Below are positions 1 through 12,300 of a stretch of 64,000 nt of DNA, piece by piece. Each line of letters begins with the position of its first letter. Position 1 is the stretch's first letter. The DNA comes from Marisa cornuarietis. Taxonomy: Eukaryota; Mollusca; Gastropoda; Architaenioglossa; Ampullariidae. The notes beneath the pieces are model-generated. The model was not told the DNA's origin and made no database searches. It saw only the letters and a program-made list of their open reading frames with translations. The stretch is from the NCBI GenBank assembly GCA_004794655.1, contig SMMW01000565.1, positions 2,498,001-2,562,000 of the forward strand. Direction: 5' to 3'. A program made the translations under genes and the position numbers.

Positions 1-231
1 ACAAGTGGTCAATCTGAAAACTGTCCAGTCATTAGCATCAATTCTAGTGGGTCGGTTTCAAACCAGCGCGAAGAATGACAACAATTATTTTTGAAGTGCC
101 ACATCACGTGTTCAAAAGTGCGCCAGCCATGGTATTTTTGAGGCCGCGTGGTCGCGCTGACTTTCAGACTATGCGCCCCTCAGCGAAATTTTGCGGGAAT
201 CCCGCAAGTCCGCAGCCTAGAATTACCTCTG
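1..231. mobile_element. 3' fragment of a DNA transposon family with CAGAGGTAATTCTAGG ends
   Basis: The stretch ends in CCTAGAATTACCTCTG, the inverse of the terminal repeat of the longer element at 5713-7413, and is closely similar to 7180-7413, 19418-19555 and 45770-45997. It lies in intron 13 of piwi copy A at the same place as in copy B, so this insertion predates the duplication. It is cut by the window edge. Confidence 0.75.
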
Positions 232-356
232 CAGTCTTCTACGAGTAATCTGATGGTGAATTTGCCCAAATTTACCCCCCAATCCACCTCCATAAAAAAA
301 GTTCTCTTTCAAAAAGAATGCATTTGTATGTAAGTTCAAAACCAAAGTATGCTCAC

Positions 357-3300
357 AGGAATATCCACACTCCACAAGTCACCACCCATTTTACAATTCA
401 GCTGAAGAGCAATTTTGGTGGCCACAGACATTAGACCTTGCTTTTTTGTCAATGTGCGGGCAACCACCATTTGGGAAGGTACTGCAAAATTTAAAAAATT
501 ATTTCTAAAGCACAGAACATGTCATATGGAAATCTAGTAAACTACCTGTTTTTGAATAAGCCACAAAAATTTATGATTGTTAATACATGCATCAATACAT
601 GTAATTACAGAAAGTATGAATGTGTTGTTAAAAGCACATTGCAAAATAAATGCTTAAGCTGAAGTAAAATAACAAATCAGCCATATTTTTCTTCCACATT
701 TATGCACCACCCTCTTCCCCCAACATTAATTTTAATGAAAAAAATCCATTTACCAGGGATGTCTACACATGTTGTCTTTTTAATCGCATCATAGCGATCC
801 TTTTTGTTATTGGGTAGAACAACCAGGACCATCTGGGTAGTGGCCCTTATGTTCTCCCTAACTGATAAAACGAATGTCTCATTCCTGTCGTTCGGTGTCT
901 CCACACTGCAAAGTCACATACATATGCAACATAAACATACATCAGCATGAACAACTGTTTATTACCTATCATAGTTCAGGACAAAAAGTAATTCTTCAGA
1001 CAGAATGATATCATACCAAGATTTTTTACACAAAGAGTTTAACATCTGATGAAGAATGTTGACTCTTAAAAAATGTTCTGAAGACAGCACTGACTACATT
1101 TCTGCATGTAACAATATTAAGAATTAAAAAAAATCACATACAGTTGTGGTGGCGAAATATTCATGCCCATTGGTGGTCCCACTGTCATAAGAACTTTCGA
1201 GAGGTCCTTTGCTAAATTTATGTCCTTCTTAAAGGCAATGACGACCCAGTCCCTTAAGTCAATCGGCGTCAGCAATTTTTTTCCTCTCATGTCTCTGCTC
1301 CAGTCAGCATCTTCTTGTTTGTAGTTCACCTACAAAATTCAAGAAACTTGAATGGTCCCTACTGTTCTTTTCTTATTTCTAATCCTGTACCCTTTTTTTC
1401 ATTCTCATATCCTTAAATTAGACAGCATAACAAACAAAATGGTGGGTCACATTACCTTCGTGGTAACAAATCTGAATACATTACTTGACTTGTTTAGCAT
1501 ACAAATGTCACAGCTCTATATAATTCAGACCAAAAAGCATTTTTTCATCCACTATTCATATATAATGAGCAAGTAAATAATTTACTGATAAATTGTTTTC
1601 GGCAATTGTAATGGTTTAACTCACTGCGGTCGCACCAGCAATCTGAAGCCGGTGGATTGCTTTAAGAAGTAACACCATAAACCTGTATGGTGCTTTTATT
1701 AATTTTTTATTTCATGAATGGTGAATGGCACAGGAACAAAAATAGTTTATTTTAAAGCTTAATCATTTCTCTACACGCTACTTCGCTTGGTTTGTATGAC
1801 AGGACACTCGGTCTTTTTCAAATTTAAATTCTTTGTGGTATAGTAAGCAAAAGCCTGATAGAATGAACGGGTGGATGTCCCCCGTTTTTTTGTCAGCTTC
1901 AATAATCATAACAATAAAGTGAACTTAAAACGTGCAGCATCAGAATCAAGATGCCTTGCACTCTCTGTGCAGACCATGATAACAGAAAGATAACAGTGAA
2001 AGATACGCATAAGCGCACTGAACAAGAGGTACAAGAGTAGAATGTAAAGCAATGGATGAAGGTATGAAGGGAAATAGGTACTGTAAACAGCGTGGGATAG
2101 AGTCATTACATGATGGTTAGCAAGACAGGCGGTATTGCAAGGGGGTAAATTCAGTAATTCAGGGATAGTACATAGTGACAAAATGAAGTCTTCAAGTCAG
2201 AGTAGCAAATGTGATGTGGAAGAGAGTTCCACTGCTTAGCAGCACAGTGGGAGAATATCCGTTGTCTGTAAAGGGTGTGAAAGAAAACTGAAGAGTCTGA
2301 AGAGGTGGAAGGTTTTGAGCAAAATCAGCCGATTTACTGTGCATCATGATTTTCCTGCCTCGATAATGCATATGCTAATCCTGGCACCCATTAAGGGGTT
2401 TATGCTTTTGCAAAGCATGCATCACACCACACAACTCCATCTAAATCTTCTACCATATACACTGAAACATCAAATGTCTACTGACATACCACATGAACTT
2501 TTTACTATATAATAAATTACATTCTGCATCTCAGTATAAATGTTTTTTGTTGCTGTTGTTAGAAATAATACAAAGCACATTTTTGTTTTATTCACAATAA
2601 AGAACAAAGATTAATGTCTCTTAAAATAACACAACCTAAAAACAAGGATTTCTTTGTGTCCAATAATGCAAATACTTGTTGCCACACAAAGTTTGTCCTA
2701 ATATCAAAAGCGTTTGAAACAGATTCTTATCACAACTTCCTGAACCTTTATCGGCACAATGTACTTACTGTCGTATTATTTCCTTGTCTGATTACTTCCT
2801 GCGGCAAAATGCGAGCGTCGATTCCTGTAAGGCCGGTCTCGAAAGAAATATTCCATTTCTTCAATGTGTCTGCCACATCTGGAGTCCTGGAAGCAGTTGA
2901 CATTTATTCTATTTATTCCTGAATTTTCTTTTACCATAATCAAAAGAAAAACCCTAATCAAACCCATACCACACCAGGAATCAAACAGCTCTGCACATAA
3001 GCTATTTACTTCTACCATTCCAATTAAAGTCTTTCCACACAGACACACACACACATTTATATAATAATGCATCTCTTACGTGCGGATTTTGTTAGAAAAT
3101 TCTAGAAGCTTCCGAACTCTGCCATCTGGGCCAATTCTTGTGTGAACTGCCAGATCTTTCATGACAGTGAAGTTCATCCTCTGCTCATCTGTCAAACCTG
3201 ATAATGCCAACATGGACATACATTTTTTTAATAGCTTCAATTATTAAACCAACAGTTTTTAATCCTCTTGGTTCAAGATAAAAATATAACATTACAATGA

Positions 3301-6300
3301 CTGGCTTATAACTGAAGATTGCGAAGACGACAGTGGGTGAAGTTTGTTTTTTATTATTGCTGTTCTGAGATAAACATTAGACCAAGAAACCTAGACATTT
3401 TTGGAAAAGAGAAAACTTGAACTTTGCAATAAAAAGTAATGAAAATCACCTTGCCCGTGCTACCCGGCAAAGCCACGATCGTGGCTTGTCGAACCAAGAG
3501 GGTTAACATTTCAAATAAGCCCAGCTTTATGTTGCACTTAATGAAATAATGAAATAAGCACAATCACAACAAAATATTTTCTATTCCCATCAATTGTTTT
3601 TGTTTGGGAGTGAATGCTGCATCTTCCTAGAAAGCTGCCGTATTCATATTTTTATGTAAGTTGATTTTTTTTTCTTTATTCTCGATACAGATATGTATTA
3701 GGAATTTGTTTTAAATGTCAAGAGGTGCATGGAGTCAAGGACCTGGAGATGAGCCGTAAGTGTCTGAGCCTGCCATGGACTAATGGGTCTGGCAGATACC
3801 ATGTAGTATTTGGAGTAGCCAAGTTTTTTGTTTGTTTTTTTTTTATCCTGGTGTATTTGACTAGGAGCCACTAATCTAAGAAGGAACTTGCTAACCAAGA
3901 ATAGCAAAACAGGAAGAAGTTGTGGTTGGTTGTCCCCAAGCTGCCCCAGTGTGTGTAACGTTTGTTCCCTAGAGGTGGCGTCTAAGAAAGCAGAGAGTGC
4001 AGTTGCCTATTTGTTTTGCAGCCTCTGTCTCCGAGCAGAGGCGTGTATGGTTTTAGATATTATTTTTCTTGTAAGATGCATATGTCTTTGGATTCCTGGA
4101 ACATTAGTCCACACTGACTGTCACTTACAGTATTCGAAGTTAAGTGGAACAACAGTACCACGTGACTGAAAGTAAGAGTATCGTCAGAATAATCATCAGT
4201 GTACGCAGTCTTAACAGTGTCTGTGTGCCGAACCATAAAGCCAAGTATTCTTATGTTTGACTATCAACCTGAGAAAGGAACTTTCTTTTAGGACTCCGGA
4301 ACTAGGCATTAAAAAGGATAGACTGATTGTTTCTCTACATTCTATCGAGTATTTTTAATTACCGTAACAATCTTTTTCAATAACTAACTTAAGACAGTGC
4401 CTGAAAAAAGGCATATTAAGTTGTATGTAACAAAAAAGAACACACAAATGTTCAAGCGACCATGTGAATGTGAGCGTCTGTGGTAGTGTTAACACTTTTG
4501 CAGCATGTACAATCGGAGCCTGCCCTGGCACTGCTCTTATCTGAGGCACAACAATCCAGTTTTGTTTTTTTTAATATATTAAGTTCATTTACAGAATATC
4601 TACACACATAGACATGCTTGCATGTGCACAAAATATAAATCCAAGAGAAGTTTTACAAACGAAAACTTTTTCATTTGCTTATCCTTAGGAAATCCATTAA
4701 AAAATGTTGGACGCTTGTAAGCTTCAATGGTAACAGCAATTATGACGATCAATTTTTTTTTACTATTTGATGAAGAACACTATGTATATCAACAGCTGGT
4801 ATCAAACCGGAAGTGGTCTTCCTTAGGCTTGGGGTGAAAGTCATGTGCATGCATAATTCTTCAAAATAGTCCATGTAGGGTGACTAGAAGCATGTGTGTT
4901 TGTCAGGTCATGTACTCGTATGTGTCCCATCTCGTAGGACCTTCCTTGCTTACCCATCAAAATCTACATTATTGACTTAATACACATTAAAGTTTATAAA
5001 AAAAAGCTAATAGATTTACTGAAATCTGTGGTTGCCTTGGCAGGCCAGACACTGCACACCCCTGGTCTCAAGTCTCACTGTACCTGTCAAGAGGCATAAC
5101 TCTGGAAGCAAGTAGATGTTTCCTACTTGACCCCTCCTGATGTCCTTTTTCTTTGGCTTGCTCAGAAGAAGTGGCTGCTGACGGTCAGTGATCTTAATTC
5201 CATAGTGCTGCGAACAGGAAATATTGGTGGTATCAGCCGCAGAGATTATCTGTCTTGATCCTGACATTCTTGTACAATTAATTAGTTACAAGATAACTGA
5301 AGATATAGTGAAAACAGACAACTATTTTCCTGAAATGCACAACTTCAAAATCCTGTAAACATTCGACACACGTCTATTGTTCCTCCCAAGCTCAAGGCTG
5401 ACTCCATTTTTTTTACAATCAGTCAATTTTGTGTTTGCCACTAAGCCAACAATTTTTTTTATTCAATTACTGTGCACACTTGAATCTGTTGTGTATAATG
5501 AAAAGCTTGATGTTCAATGTTTTGAGTTGATCGGATGGATAGGTGTTACAGGGTTCCCAGGGATCAGGGGTAGAGCCAAGTAAGGACCTTGTAAGGACCT
5601 TTCATGCATTTGTAAGGACCTAAGTGACAGTTACTCATGCTTACGTCTTTCTCATGTACAGTTGAAAACCGAAAGAGGTATTACTTAAGAATGAATCTTT
5701 GGTCTTCTCTATCAGAGGTAATTCTAGGATTTCAAAAAGAGGGGCCCTGGGGCCCTCTCAATGGAAAAAAAGGGGCCCTTCAAATAAAACAAGGGGTCCC
5801 TCGAAACAAACACATTTTCACTGCTTTTTCCGATAAATATTTGGTATACAACAAAATACTTTATTATTCACAAGAAATTTTATTAATCACAAGAAACTGA
5901 AGATTAATCACATAGATATCTTTTTCTTTTATGTCGATAAATTATCTTTCATCATCATTAGTGTGATCATAGCACCCTAAATTTGCAAACCAATTAGTCT
6001 TTGTGTCCATCTTCATTGGGCTTGGAGCTAATGTTTAGACACTTTTCATATGTCTTATTAGTGCAGGGGTTTAAATGTTTCTCGAGGCAACTTCTACGAG
6101 AAGACTTTATTAGGTTTTGATGGCTGAAGCCCCCTCTCACAGTCTGCATTGTAGTATAGCATAAGGAGGCACAGCTTTCCAAGAACCAGCAAATTGGGAA
6201 ATGAATCCCTGTAAAAATCAAATAGTTTAAACAGCTTGTGGAATCTCTCCGATATGCATTCTGCGTTACAGTTTCTTTGATCACAATCCATTCCTCTAAA

Positions 6301-9300
6301 CATGCTGCTTTGTCAAGCAAGATTTTACTGAATTTGCTGCCCACTTGTGCTGGTTTTCCAAAGAAATATGTAAGATATTTAATTCTTTGTCTCCATAGGG
6401 TGTTCTGTCTTCTGCAGACAGGAAAAAGATGGGGCGCATGGAAAGAAGTGAAAATGCAGAGGCAACATCACCTGCATCTTTAGGGAACCTGTCATTAATG
6501 TTCTTGCACAGATTGTCGCAAAAGCAACCCTGATAGTTTCTATGTCCTGTGATGTTGTATCAAGTTCGCAACACGTTATTTTAAGTGTTATATAATACCG
6601 CCGGCATAAGTTCCGAAAAGGTCATGAGGACAAAAATAAATTAGAATTGAAAATAGTTTAACTGGCTGAAATCTTTCTGAAGAATTTCGAGGGTGTGTGG
6701 TCGGAAGTCTGAATGTCTCTGCAGCGTCCTTCGGTACTTAACACACCCGGGGTTGTAAGCGCGTTATTCTGATTGTTTTAGGCAACTTTACATCTCATCC
6801 CTTCCTCCTCGTTCATTAGCCAAGGCCATTTCTTCAGCCATTCACACTGACAGGTTCTCTGGATGCGTGGTTTTTTACGTGCGTCTCTGTCTCAATTTGT
6901 CTATTTTGTTGTCTACATTTTCAGTTCCAACAATGTGTGCGGCACACTCTGACGAGTTTCTGTTTCTTTCTGTCCTTGTCGATTTCTACTTTCCGGGGCA
7001 TCTTCTGCTGTTCAGGTTGTGAACGTAAAGTCGAACAGAGTTGACAGCCGCATTCACTTCGTTTTCAACTCGCTTGCTTCCAATACCATTTGATCTCTCC
7101 CGTTCCAAATGTTTTCGCTGTGGCGTGTCAACAATTTACTTCCTGGCACGAAATTTGGAGCAGGTTACATCAGATGGATAACAACTGGTCAGTTTGAAAA
7201 CTCTCCAGTCATTATAGCATCGAATCTAGTGGGTTGGTTTCAAACCAGCGCGAAGAATGACAACAATTATTTTTGAAGTGCTGCATCGCATGTTCAAAAG
7301 TGCGCCAGCCACGGGATTTTTCCGGGCGCATGGTCACGCTGACTTTCAGACTACGCGCCCCTCAGCGAAATTTTGTGGGAATCCCGCAAGGCCGCAGCCT
7401 AGAATTACCTCTGCAATGTTATCTTTTTTTCCATTGCAGCTTTGACAAATGTTTCCAAGTTTGGGAGTATACCAATTGCTTTTTCAGCAACAGACTTGTT
7501 TTCAAGCCATCGGTAAGCACAGAACTTGGCTGGAAAAGATATGGAACTAGTTACTTTAATGTAATCTTCTCTTCTGGCTGGACTGTCTCTGAACAAGATA
7601 TAAGCAGATGAAAGAAATGACTCAAGCTCCCACTGAGATGACTTGCATCCATGCCTACATGCACTGTGCATAACAGCGGCCCACATTTAACAAGCCAATC
7701 TTGTGATTAGTAATCATGTCGCTGTTAATCCATTCAAGCAAGTTCAGGTTTACAGAAGGGCCATCCATTGAAATCTGAAGCAAATTGGCTTGTTTTAAGT
7801 TTAATTCGCTGAAGACATTATTGAACTTTTCCAGCAGGTCTATGGCTGTAGAATGACCCAAAAATTCTTATGTCAGGTACCGGGTCTCGACATTGTCATG
7901 CCAGTATCGAACATGAAAATCAAGCTGTTTTGTTTGGGTCTTGTGGTTAAGAGATTCATCAAATAAAAGTACATACTCTTGAAGAGATTTCAGACTGTCC
8001 TGAAGCAGTTTACAAATGTGAGGAACAAGACCAAATGTAATAACGTATCTGCTTTTTGTTTCACCACACTTGAATTCTGATGCTATCTGGCTATCAGGAA
8101 ACATGCGGCGGAATAAATCAGCTGATTTTTCTGCAGATTTGAAGCTGTAGTGGGATTCAACCATCTTCAGAGTCAGAAGGATTTCTACTTTCAGCCTTGT
8201 GTTGCTCATCACATAACCTATTCAAGAATACATTAAGTTTTGAATTATGTGTCTGAAAACATTACATTCTGTCTGAATAAAAGGCAGGTTTTAAAAAGTA
8301 ATAATCAATGACATGATAATAATAATAATAAAAAACTAAGAGAAAAGATGGCAACATGGTTGAAAGCTATGATTTTGCTTTGATGTTAAAAATGTACAAT
8401 ATGCATGTGCTGATGAATAAGGAGAATAAGGATACATTATTATACTTTAAAAAAAATTAACATAACGACGCATGACTATGATTTTTTTATTTTGACATAA
8501 AATGGATCAATGACTTATTTAATCAGATGGCAAATGTAAATTTTTAATCATCAGATCAATTTTCTGTAGTGAAGCTGTAAACGGTAGATTCGTGACTACC
8601 TAACCAACACTCTATTTGTAGTGCATGAGGAATATTGTAATCTCAACTTTCTAAATAATTCTTTATTATTAGTGATCTTTAAACTATTGGCTTTACAGTA
8701 AATTAAATAATGGGCTAAAAGTGTGGAAAAAATGTCTTAATACAAACACAAATTTAATGTATTTTAGGTTATAAAGTTTGTCTTCTTTAACACTTCAACA
8801 TAAAATTTATCAATTTTAATTAGTTAATTTCGTAACAAAGATGTGGTTTTCAAGATTTTAATTTTTTTATTAAAAAACATACACTTCGGAAAAAACGTTT
8901 AGCTCAGTATTGCATCAGAGTAGAGACACAAGCAAAAACTGCACCCACCCACCCACAGCCATGGATACTTTTTCCCCCCCTTCCTCTTAAGTACCACATA
9001 GTTAACTAAATTAATCACTAAAGATAAATGTCGACTTACTGGACACACTTGAAGAGGTAGTCGGATTTTGAACAGGCTGGGACGGACGACGTTCCTGATT
9101 GCAAAAGTAATCAGTAACACAAACACGCGTATTTTCACCAAATACTTTTTGTGTCGATCTGTTAACGTGCTTTTTCAAAACACTTTCTCCCATTGACGAA
9201 ATTCACCGTGCACAATGTTTATCTTTAGAGTCTTTTATCAACCAGTCTTTATACTTTTTTTCCTTCAGCCAGTTCTCCTGAAAAGAACACTTCCCAACAT

Positions 9301-12300
9301 TGTTTCGAGCTGTCAAGAATAAAATCCCGCGAAACAGATACCGCAATTTGTGCTGTGAACAAGACTTGGCAGTCATGTGACCAAAATGGTGGCAAGGCAA
9401 AGTATCGTGAGGATTTTGCGCCGAAGTCAACTCCGAAATTGAATTTGTAGATTAATTAGAACAGGGGTGTCAAACACACGGCCCGCGGGCCACATCCGGC
9501 CCGTCATCACATTTTACCTGGCCCGCGAAAGAATTTTAGTTAATCATTGTTAATGGCCCGGCGACGGGAAACCACAATAAAGTTTACGTCGAACATAGCA
9601 GGCGATGTGATGACGTCATTTGCACTAGCTAAAAATAGCTACGACACAATCGCGTTGTGTGCTCCAGTAGATAAAACTATGCTCTGATGCAAGAACATGG
9701 CATGGCATGGCAAATAGTACTGGGCAGAGAAGATCAGAAAACGTATTTTCTACTTTTAGTTGCTTTTGTGTAGACCACCAACAGTCTACTGGTCAAGTTA
9801 CCACCATTCCTGTTAATGGCCTGAAAGGATGGTCCAGGCGGACGCCTATAAATCTTGTCTGTTGACACTTGACACGTCCACCTGAACTAGACCGTTGTGT
9901 TGAAGATTTTAGTATGTGCCAGCATCCCTGACTCGGTCAAACATCAAAGGGGGACCAGGTCACTCCACGTGCAGAAAGAGGAAATTCGGTCTCTAAGTAA
10001 GAAAGGCTGACCACTTTCCCAACGTGCACTCTGGCGAGCAGACATCAAGAACGTTACACGTTGTGTAGTCAACGATTGTTTGTAATTTCGATAACACTCC
10101 AATTTTAAATTAAATCTAGTTCTTAAAATGGCTAAGAGAAAAGTTGATTTTGAAAACAGAGCCTTTCAAAGCCACTGGGAGGCTGAATACATGTTTACTA
10201 ATGTCAGTGGTAAACCAGTGTGTCTACTTTGTGGAGATACAATGGCTGTGAGCAAAGAATATAATCTGAGACGGCACTACCAGACTAAACATCAAGACAA
10301 GTTGAAAAGCCTGAATGCTGAACAGAAGTTAAAGAAAGTGGAAGAACTGAAGAGGAATATAAGATCACAGCAGACATTATTCACTACAGCAAAATCTCAA
10401 AGTGAAGCTGCTGTGAGAGCAAGTTTTATTGTGGCAGGAGATCGCTAACTCAGCCCGGCCATTTACTGATGGAGAGTTTGTGAAGAGTTGCATGATGAAA
10501 GTGTGTGAAGTCTTGTGTCCAAACAAAAAGCAGATGTTTGCAAATGTAAGTCTCAGTAGAAACACGGTTGCTGATCGGATTTGTGAGATGGCCACTGATG
10601 TGAAAACACAGCTGATGGAAAAAAGCAAAACTTTTGTTGCATACTCTCTGGCAGTCGATGAAAGTACTGACACGACCGACACCGCACAACTCGCCATCTT
10701 CATCCGTGGCGTCGACTCCAGTTTGAATATTACAGAAGAAATATTAGACATAAAATCCATTCATGGGACAACGACAGGAAAGGACATTTTTGACAACGTA
10801 TGTCAAAGTATAACTGACATGAACCTGCCCTGGGACAAACTTGTTGCACTTACAACAGATGGAGCACCAGCGATGTGCGGCCCAAAAAGTGGACTAGTTG
10901 GAAGGATGCGGTTAAATATCCAGGAAAATTGTAGTGGGGAGTTGATAGCATACCACTGCATAATTCACCAAGAATCGTTGTGTGCTAAAGTCCTCAACAT
11001 GGACCATGTAATGAGCACTGTAACACAAACCGTCAACTTCATCAGAGCCAAAGGATTAAATCACCGCCTTTTTCAGTCATTTTTACAGGAAATAGATTCA
11101 GAATTCGGTGGCATGCCTTATCACACAGAAGTGCGGTGGCTAAGTCGAGGAAAAGTTCTCACTCGAGTTTTTCAGCTGATTAGGGAAATCTGTCAGTTCA
11201 TGGACAGCAAAGGAAAAGACTGCACAGTCTTGCGGGATGAAAAGTGGAAATGTGAGTTGGCATTTCTCTCTGATAAAACCACCCATCTCAACGCCTTGAA
11301 CCTGCAGCTCCAGGGACGGGACCACTTGATAACAGACATGCATGCTGCAGTGAAAGCATTTCAAGTGAAGTTGTTCTTATGGGAAACACAAATGAACCAA
11401 TGCAACTTGTTTCACTTTCCTTGCTGCAAAACAGTGATGGACGAAGTCAGCGTCAAGGTGTTCCCAAATGCACATTTTGCTGAAAAACTGAGCTCACTTC
11501 GTGCCGAGTTTAAACGCCGTTTCAGTGACTTTGAGACGCAGAAAAACAATTTCCAACTATTTCACAACCCATTTACTATCGACGTGGAGACTGCACCTGT
11601 GCATTTGGAGATGGAGCTCATAGAACTGCAGTGTAATGAGTCACTGAAGACAAAGTACGAGTCTGTGGGGCCTGCACAGTTCACTCGTTTCCTCCCAGAA
11701 GCGATGCCCCAGCTTCGTCTACATGCGGCTCGAATCTTGAGCATGTTCGGCAGCACATATCTGTGTGAGCAACTTTTCTCTGTGATGAAGATGAACAAAA
11801 CATCACACAGGAGCCGTCTCACTGATGTACACTTGCAGTCCATCCTGAGAATCTCCACAACACAGAAAATTACTCCAAACATAAACGAACTTGTTGCCAA
11901 GAAAAGATGCCAGACATCCACTTCCGACAAAGTAAAGTAAGAGTGAAAATTGCTAAGCCTTGGTTTGTTATTATTTTAACTTTGTTTGTTTTAATGTATG
12001 ATTTTGTGTAAATAACATTAATTAAAAAAGGTTTAGTTTTCCACTGCTCAGTAAAAGGTAATCGGACTTAATAACGTTCGGCCCGCAACCGTGTGTATGA
12101 TTTGAGTTTTGGCCCCCTGTGTGATTGAGTTTGACACCCCTGAATTAGAAGCATGAAAAATAAATCTGTGGAAAAATTTTATTGGCATAAGGACTTGTAA
12201 GGGTCAAAGAGAAAATGTAAGGACGTGTGTGAGGATTTGTAAGGACCGCATGGCAAATATAAGGCTTTATAAGGTCTTACGGCAAAAAATCTCTACGTAA

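Noticed and set aside
148..333. Identical 61-codon frames at 148-333 and 45914-46099
   Set aside because: They lie across a transposon fragment and intron in the duplicated block. Identity comes from the duplication, not from selection on a peptide.
2776..3072. 98-codon minus-strand frame overlapping exon 10, repeated at 48471-48767
   Set aside because: It is out of frame with the piwi exon and runs into the intron; a shadow of the true exon 2769-2886.
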